From assembly GCA_902531455.1 (NCBI GenBank), contig CACAEM010000013.1, forward strand, positions 1-13,374: a stretch of 13,374 bases of DNA. The letters run 5' to 3'. A program made the position numbers and the translations under genes. Positions within the stretch are counted from its first letter, which is position 1. Each line of letters begins with the position of its first letter. This document shows positions 7,386 through 13,195 of the stretch, piece by piece. This DNA is from an uncultured Pelagibacteraceae bacterium (GTDB lineage Bacteria > Pseudomonadota > Alphaproteobacteria > Pelagibacterales > Pelagibacteraceae). The notes below the pieces were generated by a model. The model saw only the letters and a list, made by a program, of their open reading frames with translations, did no database searches and had not been told where the DNA came from.

Positions 7386-8264
7386 ATGTTTAATGGTTTT
7401 AAGTCAAAGTACGTAAAGGTAAAAAAGGGCAAGGTTTTTTGTAGAGTTGGTGGTGAAGGTCCACCATTACTTTTACTACACGGATATCCACAAACACATT
7501 TAATGTGGCACAAAACAGCCCCTAAGTTATCTAAAAGATTTACAGTGGTTGCTGCAGATTTAAGAGGATATGGAAATAGTCTTGCTCCAGTATCAGATAG
7601 CAAACATTACAACTACTCAAAAAGAGAAATGGCAAGTGACATGAAACAGATGATGATAAAATTAGGGTTTAACAAATTTTTTGTTGCGGGACATGATAGA
7701 GGTGGAAGAGTTGCTCACAGGTTAGCAAGAGACCATAGAAAAAATATATTAGCTCTTAGTTTTTTAGATATTTGTCCAACATTAGATATGTACGAACTAA
7801 CGACGAGAGATTTCGCAAAAGCTTACTTTCATTGGTTTTTTTTAATTCAACCAAAATGGTTGCCTGAGAAAATGATAATGAGCGATCCAAGGAAATGGAT
7901 GAAAAGTTGTTTAGATAAATGGTCAGGCAATCACAAATTTGGAAAAGTTGAAGAAAACTATTTAAAATGTTTCAAGCAACCAAAAAGAATTCATGGATCT
8001 TGTGAAGATTATAGGGCGTCTGCGACTATTGATTTGGATCATGATAAACAAGATAGAAAGAAAAAACTAAATATTCCAGTCCAAGTGTTATGGGGAAGTA
8101 AGGGAGTAATTGGAAAGCAGTTCAAACCAATAAAAATTTGGCAAAGATATACTAAAAGAAAAGTTATAGGTTATCCCATAAATTCAGGTCACTTCATTCC
8201 AGAGCAAAATCCAAAGGCAACTATTAAACATCTAACTGATTTTTTTTTGAAGAAAATTAAGTAA
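7386..8264 (+). CDS. Haloacetate (fluoroacetate-type) dehalogenase, alpha/beta hydrolase
   Basis: A 292-residue alpha/beta hydrolase that should hydrolyse the carbon-halogen bond of short haloacids, giving glycolate from haloacetate. Every residue known to matter in the Rhodopseudomonas fluoroacetate dehalogenase has a match. The nucleophile is Asp104 in GHDRGGR, with Arg105 and Arg108 for the substrate carboxylate. Asp128 in LDI is the acid and His269 in SGHFIPEQNP the general base. A halide pocket is formed by His149-Trp150 (FHWFF) and Tyr209 in CEDYRA. The oxyanion loop is LHGYPQTH (31-38). Length is normal for the family. It stands alone on the plus strand, divergent from guaC and followed 75 bases later by the tldD remnant. 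The full active-site set favours dehalogenase over a generic esterase or epoxide hydrolase. Whether fluoro-, chloro- or bromoacetate is the natural substrate cannot be read from sequence. Confidence 0.86.
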   Translation: MFNGFKSKYVKVKKGKVFCRVGGEGPPLLLLHGYPQTHLMWHKTAPKLSKRFTVVAADLRGYGNSLAPVSDSKHYNYSKREMASDMKQMMIKLGFNKFFVAGHDRGGRVAHRLARDHRKNILALSFLDICPTLDMYELTTRDFAKAYFHWFFLIQPKWLPEKMIMSDPRKWMKSCLDKWSGNHKFGKVEENYLKCFKQPKRIHGSCEDYRASATIDLDHDKQDRKKKLNIPVQVLWGSKGVIGKQFKPIKIWQRYTKRKVIGYPINSGHFIPEQNPKATIKHLTDFFLKKIK

Positions 8265-8274
8265 TTAGTCATAC

Positions 8275-8303
8275 TTGATGTGATCAATAATCGCGCATAT
8301 CAT
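8275..8303 (+). promoter_or_regulatory. Candidate sigma70 promoter before the tldD remnant
   Basis: In the 75-base gap after the dehalogenase gene, TTGATG (8275-8280) and TATCAT (8298-8303) are spaced by 17 bases and would give a leader of about 30 bases before the ATG at 8340. The gap shows no hairpin terminator for the dehalogenase gene. The match is modest and unproven. Confidence 0.3.
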
Positions 8304-8339
8304 TCTTGATAATATTAAATTCACCTTTAAATATAGCTA

Positions 8340-8849
8340 ATGTCATCTTTACTTAAAAATTCAGAATTAACCTCGGAAAAAGCAGATAGTATTGTCTCTG
8401 AAACTTTAAATAATTGTGATGATGGTGAGCTTTATATAGAGGATACAAAATCTGAGACAATTGTATTAGATGATAACAAAATTAAAAGTTCAAATTATAC
8501 ATCTGACTTAGGTTATGGTTTTAGAGCTGTAACTGGTGATACAGTTGCTTATTCTCATTCAAACGAAATTTCTGAAAAATCATTGGAAAATTCTAGCGAA
8601 AATCTTAAGTCAACTTTAAAAAATAATAGCGGAACATATAATTCAGAAATTAAAAAAACTAATCAGAAGCTTTATAAAGACGTTGATCCAATTGAGAGCA
8701 AGTCAATGAAATCAAAAATTGAATTGCTGAACAATATGAATCAATATGTCAGATCAAAAGATAGTGTAATAAAAAAAGCTGCAATTAAAATCAAAAATAA
8801 TGAAGGCACAGCTGCTGCTTCAAGCATGTCCTCTGAGGCTGAAATGTAA
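8340..8849 (+). pseudogene. tldD: Truncated tldD (N-terminal third of metalloprotease TldD)
   Basis: TldD pairs with TldE/PmbA to form a zinc metalloprotease that trims unfolded peptides. Residues 1 to about 146 follow the TldD N-terminal domain: DDGELYIEDTKSETIVLDD, then LGYGFRAVTGD, YSHSNEIS and LYKDVDPIES line up with the E. coli protein (GDLYFQS..., QGVGVRAISG, YADQIS, YTSVDPLQS). Homology then stops abruptly. The last 23 or so residues, ending GTAAASSMSSEAEM, are only the antisense of the iron permease gene on the other strand. About 300 residues are absent, including the zinc-binding HExxxH region, so no protease activity is expected. There are no internal stops, so the break looks recent. 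It is broken by a DNA junction near 8770-8805, not by gradual decay. It overlaps the convergent permease frame by 109 bases. Confidence 0.8.
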
Positions 8850-9439
8850 GCGGTAGTTGCGAAAGTTTCAAAATTAAAAGGTCTTAAAACTAATGTGATT
8901 GGTAATTCTCGAATTATTTCTAGTGAGACCAATATTACTACAAAAAGAAGAGAATTTCTCAAATAAGGAATATGAATATTGGTAAATGTCTTTCTTTTTG
9001 AGTAACCAAGAAGATATGCACTTTCATCAACTGAAATATTTATTTTTTCATAGCCTGATTTTATTCCGTTGAACGCTAGTGAGTAAAAACGAATGAAATA
9101 GACAATGACTAATCCTAATATTGACCCAATAAATACTTTTTTAATTGATAGAAATCCAAGCGATTTAATTATGTTATTATCAAACCAAGCAATAAAAGTT
9201 ATAAAAGCAACAGCTAATATTACTCCTGGTATTGCATATCCTGAGATTGATAATGTTGAAAGAATATTAAGAGCTTTATTTTTTGAAACTCTGTTACCAT
9301 AATTTGATATCAGTGCGAATGTAATTAAAACAAGGCTAGATAAAGTCACTAAATATAAAGTATTTAATAAAAGATTAATTACATTAACATCAAAGAAGTT
9401 CTCTGGAAATTTTATTGTCCAATACAACATTTGTCCCAA
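8741..9439 (-). CDS. fbpB: Ferric-iron ABC permease FbpB, second (C-terminal) half, frameshifted from the first
   Basis: The second permease domain of an FbpB/SfuB-type two-domain inner-membrane protein. About six hydrophobic helices are seen, with an EAA-type coupling loop DESAYLLGYSKRKTFTNIHIP (about 138-158), followed by REL and by LRPFNFETFATTAY, all typical of iron permeases. An isolated start would be TTG at 9439, but the frame continues upstream through FLFPLGQMLYW, the normal inter-domain linker, to about 9493. It is therefore the rest of the gene whose first half ends in the -1/+1 alternative frame. Removing one base from the A7 tract at 9488-9494 restores a single 537-residue protein, the family's usual length. 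The final dozen residues (AFFITLSFDLTY) come from tldD antisense, so the native C terminus is lost or replaced. Overlaps the tldD remnant tail to tail. Confidence 0.8.
   Translation of the reverse strand: MGQMLYWTIKFPENFFDVNVINLLLNTLYLVTLSSLVLITFALISNYGNRVSKNKALNILSTLSISGYAIPGVILAVAFITFIAWFDNNIIKSLGFLSIKKVFIGSILGLVIVYFIRFYSLAFNGIKSGYEKINISVDESAYLLGYSKRKTFTNIHIPYLRNSLLFVVILVSLEIIRELPITLVLRPFNFETFATTAYISASEDMLEAAAVPSLFLILIAAFFITLSFDLTY
8770..8805. other. Rearrangement junction between tldD and fbpB
   Basis: To the left, plus-strand codons read as TldD up to RSKDSVIKK (codon 146 ends at 8777). To the right, minus-strand codons read as the end of the iron permease up to about PSLFLILIA. Neither gene continues across this interval: TldD becomes permease antisense, and the permease frame ends in a short non-homologous tail, AFFITLSFDLTY, made from tldD antisense. 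No insertion sequence or obvious repeat is visible at the joint. The exact base is not fixed because the sequence on both sides is A-rich. Confidence 0.65.
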
Positions 9440-10355
9440 AGGAAATAAAAAACTTAAAAAGAATAATAAAAAACAAAATGAAAAGGCAAAAAAAGGAATT
9501 TGTTCCAGAAAGTTTTATTTTTTCTTTTTGTTTAAAACCACCTTTTGTATCCAAGTGAAATCTAGCTTTTTTTCTAGATAAATTTTCAGTCAAAAAAAGA
9601 ATAAATATAAATAACAAAAGAAAAAATGATATTCTATTCGCAAAAGCTAAATCATCGAATGTTATCCAAGCGTTATAAATTCCAGTTGTTAATGTATTCA
9701 CAGAAAAAAAATCTACTGCTCCAAACTCAGCTAGTGTTTCCATTGCTACTAATGATAACCCAGCAACTATTGCTGGTCGCGCTGCAGGTAAAATTATAGA
9801 GAAGAATGATTTAATTTTTGAAAACCCTAAATTTTTACCAAGTTCTATTAAGTTTTGTGATTGATATAAAAAAGAAGATCTTGCAAGAATATAAACATAG
9901 GCATAAAGAGAAAATGAAATAGATAATATTAAGCCAAACATTCCATCAAATTTTGGTATATGTTGATTATACTCCCCATCACCAAATATACTCTTCAATA
10001 TAGTAAATGCTGTTCCGTAATTATCAAAAAAAGCAAATAACGAGTAAGCATAAATATAAGGAGGAATTGAGAAGGATAGAATTAATGCCCATTTGAAGAA
10101 ATTTACTCCTGGAAATTTATAAAATGAAACTATGTATGCTGATCCAACCCCTAAAATAAATGTTAAGATTAAAACACCGACTAAAAGTGATAATGAATTT
10201 AAGATGTATTCGTATAAAAAAGTATTTTTAAGTATTTCAAAATACCGAGATGTATCCTCAAAAAAACTTAAAGAAACTGTTAAAATAGGAATAATGACTA
10301 AGAATGAAATTAATACAGAGCTTAAAAACCATAAATTTAATTTATTTGAAAACAT
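9390..10355 (-). CDS. fbpB: Ferric-iron ABC permease FbpB, first (N-terminal) half, frameshifted
   Basis: The first permease domain of the FbpB/SfuB iron importer. The N terminus is a signal-anchor helix (about 8-30), followed by further helices at about 50-75, 88-108 and 138-160. The EAA coupling loop LIELGKNLGFSKIKSFFSIILP (about 169-190) would contact the ATPase, and METLAEFGAVDFFSVNTLTTG follows it, typical of Fe(III) permeases. Residues 1-289 are genuine. From there to the stop the 32 residues (starting CLFILFF) are out of frame, while the other frame reads AFSFCFLLFFLSFLFPLGQ, an evident transmembrane segment leading into the second domain. The gene starts 20 bases after the peroxiredoxin stop and belongs to the iron operon led by fbpA. 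As written it encodes half a permease. It is either a sequencing error in an A7 run or a real frameshift. Confidence 0.8.
   Translation of the reverse strand: MFSNKLNLWFLSSVLISFLVIIPILTVSLSFFEDTSRYFEILKNTFLYEYILNSLSLLVGVLILTFILGVGSAYIVSFYKFPGVNFFKWALILSFSIPPYIYAYSLFAFFDNYGTAFTILKSIFGDGEYNQHIPKFDGMFGLILSISFSLYAYVYILARSSFLYQSQNLIELGKNLGFSKIKSFFSIILPAARPAIVAGLSLVAMETLAEFGAVDFFSVNTLTTGIYNAWITFDDLAFANRISFFLLLFIFILFLTENLSRKKARFHLDTKGGFKQKEKIKLSGTNSFFCLFILFFIILFKFFISFGTNVVLDNKISRELL
9488..9494 (-). other. fbpB: Homopolymer frameshift site inside fbpB
   Basis: A run of seven A on the plus strand (seven T on the coding strand) sits where the reading frame of fbpB must change. With six T the coding strand would read GTNSFFAFSFCFLL and go straight into FPLGQMLYW, joining both permease domains in one 537-residue frame. 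With seven it falls into a short wrong frame that stops at 9390. Confidence 0.7.
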
Positions 10356-10375
10356 CTAAAAAACTAATATTTTTT

Positions 10376-10918
10376 TTATTTTTTTTCTGAGAGGTATTTA
10401 ATACAATTATCTGGAGTTGTCTCGATGTAAGGATCATCATCTGAGCCATCATTATTTATACCAGGTTCTTGCCACCATTTTTCAACAATTCCATTATTAA
10501 TTATGGCCATATATCTCCAACTTCTTTGACCAAATCCATTATGATCTTTGGAAACCAACATACCCATAAATTTAGTAAAAAGTCCTGAACCATCAGGTAT
10601 AAGTTTGATATTTTTAATTTGTAATTTTTCTGCCCATGCGTTCATTGTGTAAGAGTCGTTAACTGAACAGCAGTATATTTCATCAATTCCAAGCTTTTTT
10701 AGCTTCAAATAATTAGTCTCAAAACCTGGTAGTTGTTGAGAAGAACATGTAGGCGTAAATGCACCAGGGAGGCTAAAAATTATAACTCTTTTTCCATTAA
10801 AATAATCATCAGTAGACTTATCGATCCATATTCCACCTATAGAACATTCATTGAGGGATGATGAACTATCTCCTTCTCTTGTTTTAAAAATTACTTTAGG
10901 TATTTGAAGTCCAATCAT
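10376..10918 (-). CDS. Peroxiredoxin (Prx5/AhpC-TSA type)
   Basis: A 180-residue thiol peroxidase that reduces hydrogen peroxide or organic peroxides in the cytoplasm. The peroxidatic site is PGAFTPTCSSQQLPGFE, with Cys58 in the Pro-x3-Thr-x2-Cys motif. Cys83 and Cys84 in IYCCSVND are possible resolving thiols, though Prx5-like enzymes often use glutathione or another thiol. DSYTMNAWAEKL and the later GFGQRSWRYMAII fit the Prx5 clade, as does the short length. No signal peptide is seen. It lies between the fbpA terminator hairpin and fbpB (20 bases to the fbpB start) and has no clear promoter of its own, so it is probably reached by read-through from the iron-regulated fbpA promoter. A peroxide scavenger beside an iron importer makes sense because imported iron drives Fenton chemistry; that link is inference. 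Confidence 0.88.
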   Translation of the reverse strand: MIGLQIPKVIFKTREGDSSSSLNECSIGGIWIDKSTDDYFNGKRVIIFSLPGAFTPTCSSQQLPGFETNYLKLKKLGIDEIYCCSVNDSYTMNAWAEKLQIKNIKLIPDGSGLFTKFMGMLVSKDHNGFGQRSWRYMAIINNGIVEKWWQEPGINNDGSDDDPYIETTPDNCIKYLSEKK

Positions 10919-10941
10919 GTGATTAATTTTTTTGTTTCTTT

Positions 10942-10974
10942 AAAAGTGCCTACGAAGGATACATAGGCACTTTT
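10942..10974 (-). terminator. Hairpin terminator, possibly partial or bidirectional
   Basis: A perfect 11-base inverted repeat, AAAAGTGCCTA (10942-10952) and TAGGCACTTTT (10964-10974), encloses an 11-base loop. The arms end in A4/T4, so either strand gives a GC-containing stem followed by a T run. It lies 11 bases after the small Cys-rich ORF and before the peroxiredoxin start, so it would end or attenuate transcripts coming from fbpA. Confidence 0.65.
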
Positions 10975-10985
10975 ATTAAGAAAAG

Positions 10986-11135
10986 TCAGATATTGAATAC
11001 TTTTGAAATGTGCGGAAAATCTTTAGTACTTATCTCTGAGATTTTTCTATTATTTATTCTTTTATTAATTTTTTTACACTCCTCAGCACATGGTTTACAT
11101 GGCTGGGCTGATTTATTCAAATTAATATCAGACAT
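10986..11135 (-). CDS. Small Cys-motif protein of unknown function
   Basis: A 49-residue ORF starting MSDINLN and carrying CKPCAEEC, with Cys13, Cys16 and Cys20 in a C-x2-C-x3-C pattern, followed by a strongly basic segment KKINKRINNRK and a C-terminal tail. It has no signal peptide or membrane segment, so it is probably cytoplasmic. It follows fbpA by 23 bases and is followed 11 bases later by the terminator hairpin, so it would share the iron-regulated transcript. A longer start at 11168, overlapping the last codons of fbpA, would add MEITLRIKKKF, but it re-reads the fbpA 3' end. The later ATG is preferred, although its nearest GAGG is about 15 bases away, too far for a normal ribosome-binding site. 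I do not recognise the family. Three closely spaced Cys suggest metal or Fe-S binding, but that is a guess. It may also be a chance ORF. Confidence 0.5.
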   Translation of the reverse strand: MSDINLNKSAQPCKPCAEECKKINKRINNRKISEISTKDFPHISKVFNI

Positions 11136-11158
11136 AAATTTTTTTTTAATCCTCAATG

Positions 11159-12187
11159 TTATTTCCAACCAGCAGCTGTCATTACTTCTAATGCATCTGA
11201 TTGTTTTTGACCATAACTTGCAACACTTGTTGTTAGATCTTGTTTAAAATCTAATCCCAAGTTGTTTACTACTAATGGACTAGGTGAAACACCGCTTATC
11301 ATTGGAAACTCAAATGTATTATTTGTAAAGTGTTCTTGAGATTCTGCTGATAATAGGAAATCAACAAGTGCAATTGCGTTAGCTTTATTTGGAGCACCTT
11401 TAACTAAAGCAGCACAACTAATGTTCATGTGAGCTCCTCTATCATTTTGATTAGGGAAAAATGCTTTAACTTTTTTTGCAGCTTCTTGTTGCTCTGGACC
11501 TTTATTACCTGAAAGCATCAATGCTAAATAATATGTATTAGCAACTGCAATGTCAGCTTCACCAGCCGCTACTGCCATAATTTGTGCTCTGTCATTTCCT
11601 TTTGGATCTCTTGCCATATTAGCAACAACACCTTTTGCCCATTCAGCTGTAGCTTTTTTTCCATTGTTCTTTACTAATGAGGCTACAAGTGATTTGTTAT
11701 AAATGTTGCTTGATGCTCTAATTACTAATCTGCCTTTCCATTTAGGATCAGCTAGACCTTCATAAGTCATTCCAGATAGCTCAGCACCTGTAACTCTTTC
11801 AGGAGAGTAGTAAATAATTCTAGCTCTTTTTGCTACTCCAACCCAGTGAGTTGTTCTAAAACTTTTTGGAACTTGTGATTTAATTGTTGATGATACTAAA
11901 CCAGATTCTGTCATACCTTTTGCTTGAAAAGCACCACATCTTCCAGCATCAGCTGTTATATAAAGATCAGCAGCTGAGTCAGCGCCTTCCTCGATCATTC
12001 TTTTCTCTAATGCACCTGATTTACCGTTAATTAAATTAACTTTAATTCCAGTTGCAGCTGTGAACTTTCCATAAAGCTCAGCGTCGGCCTTATAATGTCT
12101 TGCATTAAAGATATTTACCTCATTTGCTATTGCGAAAGTCGTTAGAAACAAGGATAAAATTAATGCAGAAATTGTTATTTTTTTCAT
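11159..12187 (-). CDS. fbpA: Fe(III) ABC transporter periplasmic substrate-binding protein
   Basis: A 342-residue periplasmic protein of the FbpA/FutA family that captures ferric iron and hands it to the FbpB permease. A Sec signal peptide covers about residues 1-21 (MKKITISALILSLFLTTFAIA). Likely iron ligands match the FutA set: His31-Tyr32 in NARHYKAD, Tyr163 in SNIYNKSL, and the tandem Tyr219-Tyr220 in ANTYYLA. Length and the C-terminal NTFEFPMISGVSPSP block are normal for the family. The ATG is preceded by a purine run (GAGAGAGAGATTA) that can act as a ribosome-binding site, and further upstream by a good promoter covered by two Fur-type palindromes. In the same direction follow a small Cys-motif ORF, a terminator, a peroxiredoxin and the broken fbpB. 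The matching ATPase is not next to fbpB but at the left edge of the window on the other strand. Confidence 0.93.
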   Translation of the reverse strand: MKKITISALILSLFLTTFAIANEVNIFNARHYKADAELYGKFTAATGIKVNLINGKSGALEKRMIEEGADSAADLYITADAGRCGAFQAKGMTESGLVSSTIKSQVPKSFRTTHWVGVAKRARIIYYSPERVTGAELSGMTYEGLADPKWKGRLVIRASSNIYNKSLVASLVKNNGKKATAEWAKGVVANMARDPKGNDRAQIMAVAAGEADIAVANTYYLALMLSGNKGPEQQEAAKKVKAFFPNQNDRGAHMNISCAALVKGAPNKANAIALVDFLLSAESQEHFTNNTFEFPMISGVSPSPLVVNNLGLDFKQDLTTSVASYGQKQSDALEVMTAAGWK

Positions 12188-12217
12188 TAATCTCTCTCTC
12201 TATGTTATTTGTTTTTA

Positions 12218-12246
12218 TTTATAATAGTTCTGAGAATTATTCTCAA
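12218..12246 (-). promoter_or_regulatory. Promoter of fbpA
   Basis: On the minus strand TTGAGA (12241-12246) and TATAAA (12218-12223) are each one base off the sigma70 consensus and are spaced by exactly 17 bases. Transcription would start near 12211, giving a leader of about 24 bases. The -35 box lies inside the two palindromic operators, so an occupied operator would block polymerase. Confidence 0.6.
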
Positions 12247-12261
12247 TGATAATGATTATCA
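12231..12261. promoter_or_regulatory. Pair of 7-1-7 Fur-type operators
   Basis: Two 15-base palindromes lie side by side. TGATAATGATTATCA (12247-12261) equals the Fur 7-1-7 consensus (TGATAAT-N-ATTATCA). TGAGAATTATTCTCA (12231-12245) is a second perfect 7-1-7 palindrome, with G and C replacing the fourth base of each arm. Their centres are 16 bases apart, and together they cover the -35 box of the fbpA promoter. Iron-dependent repression by Fur is the natural reading. Which regulator actually binds in this organism is not shown. Confidence 0.75.
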
Positions 12262-12304
12262 ATCTCAATATTGCCGCACCAAAAAGCTCATTTTTGTAGA
12301 TATT

Positions 12305-13195
12305 TTAGGACTTAAATTCTGAAATTTTACTATAAAGGAAATTCCTGAAGATTGTTACCCTAGCAACATTTTTAAGAGATTCAGGAAATACGAAGTGAGC
12401 TTCGGTTATAGGCCCCTCAACTTTAGGTAGTATTTTTATAACATTGCTTGATAAAGAAACAATATAATCGGGAAGAGCAGCTAGACCTACGCCACTTTCT
12501 ACGGCCAAAAGTAATCCCATCACACTATTTACTTTCATAGCTGACTTTCTCTTCTTGTTGTCTTTCATACCAAGTTTTAATGCCCAATCAGGATTAAATA
12601 CAGGAGATGGTGCACCTCTACCAAATGAAATAAACTTATGCTTATTTAAATCAGCAATAGTTTTTGGCATACCATATTTTTCTAAATATTTTGTAGATCC
12701 ATAAATATGATAATTAATATCCATCAGTTTTCTTTGAATATAATTAAGCTGTTTTGGTCTTCTCATAAATATACCAATATCAGCTTGTCTTGTACTTAAA
12801 TCTAACTCCTTATCATCAAATATTAATTCAACCTCGATTTCAGGATTTAACTCCATAAATTCCTGAATTCTTGGTGTTAACCAATGAGTTCCAAAACTTC
12901 TAACCGTTGTAATAGTTAATTTTCCAGTCGGTTTATGTTTTTGATCACCTAAAGTTGTTTCTACCTCTTTAAGTTTACTAATAACTTCATGTGCAGTTTT
13001 ATAAACATATTCACCATTTTCTGTGAGTGTTAATCCTCTTGCATGTCTTTCGAAAAGCTTTACTTTTAAATCTTCTTCTAAGGATTGAATTTGTCTACTT
13101 ATTGCAGATTGGCTTAGATTAAGAATTACAGTAGCACTTGTGAAACTACCAGCTTCAGCCACCGCATGAAAAATTTTTAATTTATCCCAATCCAT
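12305..13195 (-). CDS. LysR-family transcriptional regulator
   Basis: A 296-residue LysR-type DNA-binding regulator. The winged helix-turn-helix fills residues 1-60, with the family pattern AVAEAGSFTSATVILNLSQS, then AISRQIQSLEEDL and LFERHARGLTLTENG. A linker helix (about 60-90) leads to a periplasmic-binding-protein-like effector domain (about 92-290), starting GKLTITTVRSFGTHWLTPRI and containing GVGLAALPDYIV. Its ATG shares one base with the stop of the upstream AcuI-like reductase gene (TAATG), so it is translated from the same message and probably controls that reductase's operon. It is less likely to control fbpA, which has its own promoter and operators 100 bases on. No hairpin terminator is visible between this gene and fbpA. 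Effector unknown. Confidence 0.92.
   Translation of the reverse strand: MDWDKLKIFHAVAEAGSFTSATVILNLSQSAISRQIQSLEEDLKVKLFERHARGLTLTENGEYVYKTAHEVISKLKEVETTLGDQKHKPTGKLTITTVRSFGTHWLTPRIQEFMELNPEIEVELIFDDKELDLSTRQADIGIFMRRPKQLNYIQRKLMDINYHIYGSTKYLEKYGMPKTIADLNKHKFISFGRGAPSPVFNPDWALKLGMKDNKKRKSAMKVNSVMGLLLAVESGVGLAALPDYIVSLSSNVIKILPKVEGPITEAHFVFPESLKNVARVTIFRNFLYSKISEFKS

Noticed and set aside
7358..7603. Minus-strand frame over the start of the dehalogenase gene.
   Set aside because: Antisense to the conserved oxyanion-loop region; no independent support.
8275..8287. TTGATGTGATCAA, resembling an FNR/Anr box.
   Set aside because: FNR boxes have a 4-base spacer (TTGAT-N4-ATCAA); this one has 3, and the downstream gene is a broken tldD.
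8340..8849. A short intact gene of its own, rather than a tldD remnant.
   Set aside because: The first 146 codons align with TldD along its N-terminal domain and the remainder is plain antisense of the permease gene, so a cut gene explains it better.
9105..9302. Plus-strand frame inside fbpB, and a similar one at 10132-10359.
   Set aside because: Both are antisense to transmembrane coding sequence and show no recognisable domain.
10993..11247. Plus-strand hydrophobic frame of 84 codons opposite the Cys-motif ORF and the fbpA 3' end.
   Set aside because: It overlaps the confidently coding fbpA end in antisense; its Leu/Ile richness is the expected mirror of Lys/Asn-rich coding DNA.
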